Shown: in pieces, positions 1-5,497 of the stretch
How the letters are laid out: each line of letters begins with the position of its first letter
Position numbering within the stretch: position 1 is the stretch's first letter
Source: Pseudomonadota bacterium
GTDB lineage: Bacteria > Pseudomonadota > Alphaproteobacteria > UBA8366 > GCA-2717185
Length of the DNA stretch: 5,497 bases
Assembly (NCBI GenBank): GCA_027619655.1
Contig: JAQCHR010000284.1
Span: 1 to 5,497, forward strand
Direction: 5' to 3'
Translations under genes and position numbers: made by a program
Notes under the pieces: model-generated
Told to the model about the DNA's origin: nothing
The model's database searches: none
Seen by the model: only the letters and a program-made list of their open reading frames with translations

Positions 1-797
1 GGCTCCTCTGCGGTCAGGCAGAAGGCGCGAATATGGTCGTCATGCCGGTTGACGTCATGGTGATGATGGTCGTGCCCATGGTGGTGTTCGGCTTCAACCT
101 GGGCATAGGCCTCCTCATTCAGCCAGCGGGCCACATCCGGGCTCTTGGTCGCCGGATTGTACAGCCCGGCGCCGAACAGCAGGGCGGGATCGACCGTGCC
201 ATGGGCAATCTCGTGAACCGCCGCCGCAGGATTGATCGTCGCCAGCCGCGCCTTCAGCGCCGCGATCCCTTCCGGCGCTGCCATGTCGGTCTTGGTGATC
301 AGCAGCCGGTCGGCGACGGCGGCCTGTTTCACGGTTTCGAACTGTCTGTCGAACTGGTCGAGCCCGTGCACGCCGTCGACCGTGGTGATGACGCCGTCCA
401 GCCGGTAGCGCGCAGCCAGCAGCGGGTCGGTCATCAGCGTGTGCAGGATCGGCGCGGGGTCGGCCAGCCCGGTGGTTTCAATGACAAGGCGTTTGAATTC
501 CGGCACCTCGCCCTTGACCCGGCGGCGGAACAGGTTGCGCAGCGTATCGATCAGGTCGCCCCGGATCGTGCAGCACAGGCAGCCGCTGGACAGCACGGTG
601 ATATCGTCGCTGGAGGATTCGACCAGCATATGGTCCAGCCCGACTTCACCGAATTCGTTGATCACGACGGCGGTATCAGCCATGCCCGGATCGCGCAGCA
701 GATGCGCCAGCACGGTTGTCTTGCCGCTGCCAAGGAACCCGGTCAATACGGAGACCGGCAGGCGTTCGCCCGATTCATGCATCTGCGTACCGGTCAT
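1..797 (-). CDS. CobW/COG0523-family GTPase, putative zinc metallochaperone (C-terminus beyond window edge)
   Basis: Read on the minus strand, this frame is open from ATG 797 to the left edge, giving 265 residues of a protein normally about 320-400 long. Seen directly: Walker A GFLGSGKTT at residues 20-28, the family CxCC motif as GCLCCTIRGDL at 72-82, ETTGLADP at 107-114, and a TKTD guanine-specificity motif at 168-171 in place of the textbook NKxD, a variant common in this family. Residues 238-255 are histidine-rich (HHHGHDHHHH and following). RHDDHIRAFCL at 251-261 looks like the entry to the CobW C-terminal domain, which lies outside the window. Family knowledge: COG0523 GTPases bind zinc or other metals and hand them to client enzymes using GTP hydrolysis in the cytoplasm. 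Its place 4 bp after zur argues for a zinc role over cobalt/cobalamin. A second in-frame ATG at 782 is possible; neither start has a clear Shine-Dalgarno, which fits translational coupling to zur. The exact subfamily and client are not determined. Confidence 0.93.
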   Translation of the reverse strand, partial: MTGTQMHESGERLPVSVLTGFLGSGKTTVLAHLLRDPGMADTAVVINEFGEVGLDHMLVESSSDDITVLSSGCLCCTIRGDLIDTLRNLFRRRVKGEVPEFKRLVIETTGLADPAPILHTLMTDPLLAARYRLDGVITTVDGVHGLDQFDRQFETVKQAAVADRLLITKTDMAAPEGIAALKARLATINPAAAVHEIAHGTVDPALLFGAGLYNPATKSPDVARWLNEEAYAQVEAEHHHGHDHHHHDVNRHDDHIRAFCLTAEE

Positions 798-801
798 GGA
801 A

Positions 802-1293
802 TCAATCCGCGGCGGCGCCGCGGCAGTCCGGGCACAGGCCGGTGACCTCGATCATCTGGCGCTGCGCCTGGAATCCCATCTGTTCCGCACCCCGGCGGAC
901 CGCATCGTCGATCCCGCTATCGTCCATCTCGACGGCGGCGCTGCACCGCGCGCAGATCAGGAACTGCCCGCTATGGCTTTCGGTCGGATGGGTGCAGCCG
1001 ACAAAGGCGTTCATGGATTCGATCCGGTGGATCAGGCCGATCTCGATCAGGAAATCGAGCGCCCGATAGACGGTCGGCGGGGCGGCGCGGGGATAGTCGG
1101 GTTTCAGGGCGTCGAGGATCGCATAGGCGCCGATCGGTTCGTGGGTTTCCCAGATCAGCGTGAGCACGCGCTGGCGGATCCGGGTGAACCGGATGCCCCG
1201 TTCGGCGCACAGGTTCGCCGCTGTATCGATGGCCGTATCGATACAGTGCTGGTGGTCATGCGGACCTGCATTGAAGGTGCGCGGCAAGGGCAT
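802..1293 (-). CDS. zur: Zinc uptake regulator Zur (Fur family)
   Basis: This 163-residue protein is a zinc-responsive DNA-binding repressor. A winged-helix domain spans about residues 27-90, with the recognition region APPTVYRALDFL (71-82) nearly identical to the stretch I recall from E. coli Zur. All expected metal ligands are visible. C114/C117 and C154/C157 form the structural zinc site. H89, C100, H107 and E122 match the regulatory zinc site of E. coli Zur (H77, C88, H96, E111). The C100-T-H-P context and the PPTVYRALDFL helix separate it from iron-sensing Fur. With zinc bound it would repress uptake and mobilisation genes. I chose ATG 1293; the frame stays open upstream to an ATG at 1398, but that extension runs through the divergent promoter region and has no family resemblance. 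No Shine-Dalgarno precedes 1293, consistent with a leaderless transcript. The N-terminus carries a small HDHQHC cluster (12-17) and an IDTA-IDTA repeat (18-25). It is first in a probable operon with the CobW-family GTPase. Confidence 0.92.
   Translation of the reverse strand: MPLPRTFNAGPHDHQHCIDTAIDTAANLCAERGIRFTRIRQRVLTLIWETHEPIGAYAILDALKPDYPRAAPPTVYRALDFLIEIGLIHRIESMNAFVGCTHPTESHSGQFLICARCSAAVEMDDSGIDDAVRRGAEQMGFQAQRQMIEVTGLCPDCRGAAAD
1221..1246. repeat. Perfect 10-bp inverted repeat inside the 5' end of zur
   Basis: CTGTATCGAT (1221-1230) and ATCGATACAG (1237-1246) are exact reverse complements separated by GGCCGT. The element lies within zur codons 16-25, where it encodes the repeated residues IDTA-IDTA. 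It could form a hairpin in the zur mRNA about 50 nt from the start codon, or be a dyad operator. Alternatively it may simply reflect duplication of a segment containing the palindrome ATCGAT. It does not match the Zur-box consensus. Confidence 0.6.
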
Positions 1294-1298
1294 GCCGC

Positions 1299-1329
1299 AG
1301 TATAACACCAGCCTGCATCCGCGCCACAA
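1299..1329 (-). promoter_or_regulatory. Candidate zur promoter giving a leaderless mRNA
   Basis: On the minus strand TATACT (1304 to 1299) matches the sigma70 -10 consensus TATAAT at five of six positions. The best -35 candidate is TTGTGG (1329 to 1324), with a long 19-bp spacer, so the -35 is weak. A start about 7 nt past the -10 would fall at about 1292, on the zur ATG itself (1293), which has no Shine-Dalgarno. Promoter assignment is inference from sequence alone. Confidence 0.45.
1301..1307 (-). promoter_or_regulatory. Possible Zur-box half-site over the zur -10
   Basis: The minus strand reads TGTTATA here, the same as one arm of the gammaproteobacterial Zur operator (GTTATA facing TATAAC). 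The mirrored arm is not present: the sequence continues CTGCGG. It overlaps the proposed zur -10, where a repressor would block transcription. With one arm only, this is a weak candidate for autoregulation. Confidence 0.2.
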
Positions 1330-1340
1330 GCATGCCCGGT

Positions 1341-1367
1341 TTGCCAGCCCGGTGGAATCGCTATAAA
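1341..1367 (+). promoter_or_regulatory. Candidate promoter for the MaoC-ribF-ileS group
   Basis: TTGCCA (1341-1346) and TATAAA (1362-1367) resemble -35 and -10 boxes with a short 15-bp spacer. The predicted start near 1374 would leave a leader of about 18 nt to ATG 1392 or about 39 nt to ATG 1413. This is the only plausible plus-strand promoter I see between the divergent genes. The short spacer makes it uncertain. Confidence 0.35.
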
Positions 1368-1391
1368 TCCCGACAGAGTGCGTAATCAGGC

Positions 1392-1871
1392 ATGGCAAAC
1401 GGGGATCAGGGGATGGACGGGGCCGGAATCAGCGAGTCGCTGGAAGGATACCATATCGAGGAACTGTCGGTCGGCATGACGGCGGTCTTCGCCAAGACGA
1501 TCACCGAGGCGGATATCGTCCTGTTCGCCGGTACGTCCGGCGATATGAACCCGATCCATGTCAATGACGAATATGCGCGGGCGACGCGCTTCAAGGGGCG
1601 GATCGCGCATGGCTTTCTCACCGGCAGCCTGATTTCGACCTGTCTTGGCATGAAGCTGCCGGGACCGGGCTGTATCTACGTCAAGCAGGATATGAATTTC
1701 CGCGCCCCGGTTCGGCCGGGTGATACGGTCCAGGCGCGCGCGACCGTGGTCGATATTAACCGCGAAAGCCGCCGTATCACGCTGGAAACAGTGGCGACGG
1801 TTGGCGATACGGTCGTGATCGACGGCCAGGCGGTGATGATCGTTCCGGGCCGGCGCACGGCGTCCGCGTAA
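1392..1871 (+). CDS. MaoC-like (R)-specific enoyl-CoA hydratase
   Basis: A single-hotdog-domain protein of 159 residues. The hydratase-2 active-site signature is clear: SGDMNPIHVNDEYA at 49-62, with the presumed catalytic pair D51 and H56, followed by RIAHGFLTGSLIS (70-82). The later FRAPVRPGDTVQA stretch is the usual hotdog strand pattern. PhaJ-type members hydrate trans-2-enoyl-CoA to (R)-3-hydroxyacyl-CoA in the cytoplasm, linking beta-oxidation to polyhydroxyalkanoate or lipid metabolism. The substrate here cannot be read from sequence. The size fits single-domain PhaJ/MaoC proteins of about 135-160 residues. ATG 1392 gives the longest form, but ATG 1413 (residue 8) has a better spaced purine-rich site (GGGGA, 1401-1405) and also keeps the whole domain. 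It is divergent from zur and 53 bp upstream of ribF, probably co-transcribed. Nothing ties it functionally to flavin synthesis or tRNA charging. Confidence 0.9.
   Translation: MANGDQGMDGAGISESLEGYHIEELSVGMTAVFAKTITEADIVLFAGTSGDMNPIHVNDEYARATRFKGRIAHGFLTGSLISTCLGMKLPGPGCIYVKQDMNFRAPVRPGDTVQARATVVDINRESRRITLETVATVGDTVVIDGQAVMIVPGRRTASA
1401..1405 (+). promoter_or_regulatory. Ribosome binding site favouring the internal MaoC start at 1413
   Basis: GGGGA lies 7 nt before ATG 1413, a normal Shine-Dalgarno distance. The upstream ATG 1392 has only CAGG ending two bases before it, which is too close. If 1413 is used, the protein is 152 residues and loses only seven non-conserved residues. Confidence 0.4.
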
Positions 1872-1924
1872 CGCTTTCGTTCCGCGGGTATTTCGGCTAC
1901 ACAGCGCAGCGCAAGGGAGCGGCC

Positions 1925-2881
1925 ATGCAGATTCTGCGGCATATCAGTGACGTCCCGGCGGCGGTGCAGCATTGCGTCGTCATCCTGGGCAATTTCGACG
2001 GGGTCCATCGCGGCCACCAGGCGGTTATCGGGCAGGGTGCCGAAATCGCCGGCCGGCTGGGCGCGCCGCTGGTCGTGCTGACCTTCGAGCCGCATCCGCG
2101 CAGTTTCTTCCGGCCGCACGACCCGCCATTCCGCCTGACGCCGGCGCGCAGCAAGGCACGGCAGATCGCGGCGCTGGGCGTGGATGCCCTTGTCGTGCTG
2201 GATTTCGATGTCGCGTTCTCGCAGATCGCCGCGGAGGATTTTGTACAGAAGGCGCTGATCGATGGGCTGCACGCCAGGCATATCGTGGTCGGGCACGATT
2301 TCCGCTTCGGTCGCCAGCGCAGCGGCGATGCGGCGATGTTGCGGGTCATGGGGGAACCGAACGGTTTCGGTGTGACGACCATATCCCCGGTCGCCTCCGC
2401 CGATGGCGAAACCTATTCATCCAGCCAGATCCGCAAGACTATCATTGCGGGCAAACCGGCCCATGCCGCCGCGATGCTGGGCCGGCCTTTTGAGGTCGAA
2501 GGCACCGTGCAGCATGGCGAGAAGCGGGGTCGCACGCTGGGATTTCCGACGGCGAATATAGATATCGGCGGCTACGTGCATCCGGCGCTCGGCGTCTATG
2601 CGGTCCGCGCGGCGATTGATCCGAATGGTGCGCCCGAATGGATCGACGGGGTGGCCTATTTCGGCGACCGGCCAACCGTGGACGGCAAGGGGCTGCTGCT
2701 GGAAGTGAACCTGTTCGACTTCGCGGGCGACCTTTACGGGCGTAACATCCGGGTTGCGCTGATCGAATACCTGCGCCCCGACCACAAGTTCGACGGGCTG
2801 GAAGCCCTGCAGAAGCAGATCGCCGAAGACAGCGCCACGGCGCGGCGGATACTCAAGGTGCGGGCGGCCGGTGCGCCTTGA
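1925..2881 (+). CDS. ribF: Bifunctional riboflavin kinase / FAD synthetase
   Basis: A 318-residue protein, typical of full-length prokaryotic RibF (about 305-340). The N-terminal adenylyltransferase module has GNFDGVHRGH at 22-31, including the nucleotidyltransferase HxGH signature (28-31), and SSSQIR at 165-170. The C-terminal riboflavin kinase module has GRTLGFPTANI at 202-212 and LEVNLFDFAGDLYG at 259-272, where E260 aligns with the catalytic glutamate. The end (YLRPDHKFDGLEALQKQI) is the usual helical tail. It phosphorylates riboflavin to FMN and adenylylates FMN to FAD, using ATP, in the cytoplasm. All key motifs are intact. A strong Shine-Dalgarno, AAGGGAG (1913-1919), sits 5 nt before ATG 1925 and fixes the start. 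It lies between the MaoC gene and ileS; ribF-ileS adjacency is a common bacterial arrangement. Confidence 0.97.
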   Translation: MQILRHISDVPAAVQHCVVILGNFDGVHRGHQAVIGQGAEIAGRLGAPLVVLTFEPHPRSFFRPHDPPFRLTPARSKARQIAALGVDALVVLDFDVAFSQIAAEDFVQKALIDGLHARHIVVGHDFRFGRQRSGDAAMLRVMGEPNGFGVTTISPVASADGETYSSSQIRKTIIAGKPAHAAAMLGRPFEVEGTVQHGEKRGRTLGFPTANIDIGGYVHPALGVYAVRAAIDPNGAPEWIDGVAYFGDRPTVDGKGLLLEVNLFDFAGDLYGRNIRVALIEYLRPDHKFDGLEALQKQIAEDSATARRILKVRAAGAP

Positions 2882-2963
2882 CCTCGGCCGGTGTCATGCA
2901 TAGGATCGCGCGCCCGTCAACTGGCGGAAACCATTTGATATTTACAGGAACGGAGCCCGTGCA

Positions 2964-5497
2964 ATGAGCGCGGATTACAAGGACACGGTCTTCCTGCCGA
3001 AGACCGACTTTCCGATGAAGGCGGGTTTGCCGCAGCGCGAGCCGGAATTGCTGGCGCGCTGGGAGGCGATGGACCTCTGGGGGAAACTGCGCGCGCAGTC
3101 AAAGGGCCGCGAGCCCTTCATCCTGCATGATGGCCCGCCCTATGCGAACGGCCACCTGCATATCGGCCATGCCCTGAACAAGATCCTGAAGGACGTGATC
3201 AACCGGTTCGAGCAGATGCGCGGCAAGGATGCGAATTACGTGCCCGGCTGGGACTGCCACGGTCTGCCCATCGAATGGAAGATCGAGGAAGGATACCGCG
3301 AAAAGGGCCTCGACAAGGACGATGTGCCGATTGCCGAATTCCGCAAGGAATGCCGGGATTTCGCCGCGCACTGGATCGATATCCAGCGCATGGAATTCAA
3401 GCGCCTGGGTGTGCTGGGCGACTGGGATAACCCCTACACCACCATGGCCTATGCGGCCGAGGCGAAAATCGCGCGGGAAATCGGCCGGTTCCTGATGAAT
3501 GGCGGGCTGTTCAAGGGCTCCAAGCCGGTCATGTGGTCGATTGTCGAACGCACGGCGCTGGCCGAGGCCGAAGTCGAATACATGGACCACCGGTCACCGA
3601 CGATCTGGGTCCGCTTCCCGGTCGTTTCGGCGAAGGATCCGCTGCTGGATGGCGCGGATATCGTGATCTGGACGACGACCCCCTGGACCATTCCGGGCAA
3701 TCGCGGCGTCGCCTGCCACGAAAAATTCGACTATGTCGTGATCGAGGTGACGGAGGCCGCAGAGGACAGCCTGGCGAAGCCGGGCGACCGGCTGGTCCTT
3801 GCGGCGGCGCTGCTGGCCGAAACGGCTGAAAAGGCGAAGATCACGGGGCATCGCGAACTGGGCCGGCTCAAGGGCGCGGCGATCGAAGGCAGCCTTTGCG
3901 CCCATCCGTGGCGCGGGCAGGGCTATGAGTTCGATATTCCGGTCATGCTGGCGGATTTCGTGACCGACGAGACCGGAACCGGCTTCGTGCATATCGCCCC
4001 CGGGCATGGCGCGGACGATTACATCCTGGGCATGCGCTACGGGCTGGAAGTGCCGCGCACCGTGGCGGAGGACGGTACCTATTTCCCTGAAATCCCGCTG
4101 ATGAGCGGGACGGCGATCCTGACCGAGGACGGCAAGGACGGCAACGCCAACGGCACGGTGATCCGGCTGCTGATCGAAGCCGGCGCGTTGCTGGCCAAGG
4201 GTTCGCTGCGCCACAGCTATCCGCATTCCTGGCGGTCGAAGGCGCCGCTGATCTTCCGCAACACCACGCAGTGGTTCATTTCGATGGAAACGAACGGGTT
4301 GCGCGACACGGCGCTGCAGGCGATCGAGGACACGAAATTCTATCCCGAAGGCGGCAAGAACCGGCTGCATTCGATGATCGCGCAGCGTCCGGACTGGTGC
4401 ATCTCGCGCCAGCGCGCCTGGGGCGTGCCGATCCCGGTATTCGTCGAAAAAAAGACCGGCGAGGTTCTGCGCGACCAGGCGGTGTTCGACCGGGTCGCGG
4501 ACGCCTTCGAGGCCGACGGCGGCGATGCCTGGTTTTCCAGCCCGCCGTCGCGTTTTCTCGGCGACGGGTACGACGCCGATGCCTACGAGCAGGTCTCCGA
4601 TATCGTTGAGGTTTGGTTCGAGTCCGGTTCGACCCACAGTTTCGTCCTCGAGGACCGGCCTGAATTGCAGTGGCCCGCCTCGCTCTACCTCGAAGGGTCG
4701 GATCAGCATCGCGGCTGGTTTCATTCGTCGCTGCTGGAATCGTCCGGCACGCGGGGGCGCGCGCCCTACGACGCGGTGCTCACCCATGGCTTCGTGATGG
4801 CCGAGGATGGCCGCAAGATGTCGAAATCTCTGGGCAATATCGTCGCGCCCCAGCAGGTGATCGACCAATTCGGCGCCGACATTCTGCGCCTCTGGGTGGT
4901 CAGCTCGGACTATTCCGAGGATTTGCGCATTGGCCCGGAAATCCTGAAACATCAGTCCGATCTGTACCGCCGGATCCGCAACACCTTGCGGTTTCTACTC
5001 GGCAGTGTGGCCGGGTTCGACGATAGCGAGCGGGTCGCGGTGGCGGACATGCCGGAACTCGAAAGATGGGTGCTGCACCGGGTTTGGGAACTCGACGGAT
5101 TGGTGCGCCAGAGCGTCGACGACTATGAGTTCCACACCCTGTGGACCGCGCTGCATAATTTTTGCGCGGTCGAATTGTCGGCCTTCTTCTTCGATATCCG
5201 CAAGGACGGATTGTATTGCGATCCGGTCGACTCGTCGTCGCGCCGGGCCTGCCGCACGGTACTCGACATTTTGTTCAACCATTTGACCGCCTGGCTGGCG
5301 CCGATCTTGTGCTTTACCGCCGAGGAAGCCTGGATGTCGCGCCATGGCGATGACCCTGGCGTCAGCGTGCATTTGCGCACCTTTCCCGAAGTCGACGACA
5401 GCTGGCGCGACGACGCGCTTGCCGCGAAGTGGGAAAAGATTCGCCGGCTGCGCCGGGTCGTCACCGGGGCGCTAGAGATCGAACGGGCGGAAAAACG
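2964..5497 (+). CDS. ileS: Isoleucyl-tRNA synthetase (C-terminus beyond window edge)
   Basis: Open to the right edge, giving 844 residues of a protein normally about 930-970 long. It attaches isoleucine to tRNA-Ile in the cytoplasm. Class I signatures are intact: HIGH at 66-69 (within PYANGHLHIGHALNKILKD) and KMSKS at 618-622. The CP1 editing domain, which hydrolyses Val-tRNA-Ile, shows WTTTPWTIPGN (236-246) and GTGFVHIAPGHGADDY (338-353), with an aspartate at 351-352 in the conserved editing position. WCISRQRAWG and YLEGSDQHRGWF are typical IleS catalytic-core motifs, and FFFDIRKDGLYCD marks the anticodon-binding helical domain. The C-terminal end, which carries a CxxC zinc module in many bacterial IleS, is outside the window. 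The Shine-Dalgarno GGAG (2952-2955) is 8 nt before ATG 2964. It follows ribF by 82 bp. One oddity is an in-phase A AAA AAG heptamer at codons 495-497. Confidence 0.98.
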   Translation, partial: MSADYKDTVFLPKTDFPMKAGLPQREPELLARWEAMDLWGKLRAQSKGREPFILHDGPPYANGHLHIGHALNKILKDVINRFEQMRGKDANYVPGWDCHGLPIEWKIEEGYREKGLDKDDVPIAEFRKECRDFAAHWIDIQRMEFKRLGVLGDWDNPYTTMAYAAEAKIAREIGRFLMNGGLFKGSKPVMWSIVERTALAEAEVEYMDHRSPTIWVRFPVVSAKDPLLDGADIVIWTTTPWTIPGNRGVACHEKFDYVVIEVTEAAEDSLAKPGDRLVLAAALLAETAEKAKITGHRELGRLKGAAIEGSLCAHPWRGQGYEFDIPVMLADFVTDETGTGFVHIAPGHGADDYILGMRYGLEVPRTVAEDGTYFPEIPLMSGTAILTEDGKDGNANGTVIRLLIEAGALLAKGSLRHSYPHSWRSKAPLIFRNTTQWFISMETNGLRDTALQAIEDTKFYPEGGKNRLHSMIAQRPDWCISRQRAWGVPIPVFVEKKTGEVLRDQAVFDRVADAFEADGGDAWFSSPPSRFLGDGYDADAYEQVSDIVEVWFESGSTHSFVLEDRPELQWPASLYLEGSDQHRGWFHSSLLESSGTRGRAPYDAVLTHGFVMAEDGRKMSKSLGNIVAPQQVIDQFGADILRLWVVSSDYSEDLRIGPEILKHQSDLYRRIRNTLRFLLGSVAGFDDSERVAVADMPELERWVLHRVWELDGLVRQSVDDYEFHTLWTALHNFCAVELSAFFFDIRKDGLYCDPVDSSSRRACRTVLDILFNHLTAWLAPILCFTAEEAWMSRHGDDPGVSVHLRTFPEVDDSWRDDALAAKWEKIRRLRRVVTGALEIERAEK
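4448..4454 (+). other. A AAA AAG slippery heptamer in ileS
   Basis: A run of seven A followed by G sits with zero-frame codons GAA AAA AAG (residues 495-497), exactly the phase used for -1 frameshifting in E. coli dnaX. A -1 shift here would add 51 codons and stop at TGA 4607-4609, giving a protein of about 548 residues that lacks KMSKS. The motif is certain; any function is unproven. Confidence 0.5.
4470..4499 (+). other. Predicted stem-loop downstream of the slippery heptamer
   Basis: CGCGACC (4470-4476) pairs with GGTCGCG (4493-4499). Stacked directly inside it, CGGT (4480-4483) pairs with ACCG (4489-4492), leaving an AGG bulge and a GTTCG loop: eleven base pairs, mostly GC. It starts 15 nt after the heptamer, longer than the 5-9 nt usual for frameshift stimulators. 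GC-rich coding DNA gives such stems by chance. Confidence 0.4.

Noticed and set aside
33..845. A 270-codon open frame on the plus strand
   Set aside because: It is antisense to the CobW-family GTPase, which has Walker A, CxCC and TKTD motifs in order. The plus-strand translation shows no family features.
439..1305. A 288-codon open frame on the plus strand
   Set aside because: It crosses antisense to both the GTPase and zur and resembles no known protein; a shadow of real minus-strand genes.
1290..1335. GCATGC repeated exactly 40 bp apart (1290 and 1330) and GCCCGGT repeated 13 bp apart (1334 and 1347) in the divergent region
   Set aside because: Six- and seven-base repeats are expected by chance in GC-rich DNA and match no operator I know.
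1294..1398. N-terminal extension of Zur to an ATG at 1398
   Set aside because: The extra 35 residues do not resemble Fur-family N-termini, run through the divergent promoter region and would overlap the MaoC start.
2865..2893. CGGCCGGTG repeated at 2865-2873 and 2885-2893, able to form a hairpin around the ribF stop, as a terminator
   Set aside because: The stem is only 6 bp with a 14-nt loop and no following T-run, and the unit is a common GC-rich word. I do not call a terminator or a functional repeat.
3594..4952. A 452-codon open frame on the minus strand
   Set aside because: It lies wholly antisense to ileS, whose motifs are intact across the region. Its composition is rich in Arg, Ala and Pro with no recognisable domain, as expected for a GC-driven shadow frame.

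Overview
This window is high-GC chromosomal DNA with dense coding. The protein sequences look alphaproteobacterial, probably near Rhodospirillales; that placement is inferred from the style of IleS, RibF and Zur and from the gene order, not from a search. It carries five protein genes in two divergent groups, and the first and last gene run off the window edges. I see no tRNA, rRNA, CRISPR array, insertion sequence or phage gene.

Left group, minus strand (1-1293): zur, a zinc-sensing Fur-family repressor, is followed after only 4 bp by a COG0523/CobW-family GTPase with a CxCC motif and a histidine-rich metal-binding stretch. Together they make a small zinc-homeostasis operon: Zur senses zinc, and the GTPase probably delivers zinc to client proteins when the metal is scarce. 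The GTPase is cut off by the left edge, just as its C-terminal domain begins.

Divergent region (1294-1391): 98 bp separates zur from the plus-strand genes. On the minus strand a TATACT -10 box lies so close to the zur ATG that the mRNA would be leaderless or nearly so, and a TGTTATA half-site resembling part of a Zur box overlaps it. On the plus strand a weak promoter candidate faces the MaoC gene.

Right group, plus strand (1392-5497): a MaoC-like (R)-specific enoyl-CoA hydratase, then ribF (riboflavin kinase/FAD synthetase), then ileS (isoleucyl-tRNA synthetase, truncated by the right edge at residue 844). Gaps are 53 and 82 bp with no convincing terminator, so co-transcription is plausible. 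ribF and ileS are housekeeping genes that are commonly adjacent in Proteobacteria.

No clearly new system is visible. Second-look items are the leaderless, possibly autoregulated zur promoter, a perfect 10-bp inverted repeat inside the 5' end of zur, and an in-phase A AAA AAG slippery heptamer in ileS followed by a strong predicted stem-loop. The last two may well be chance.
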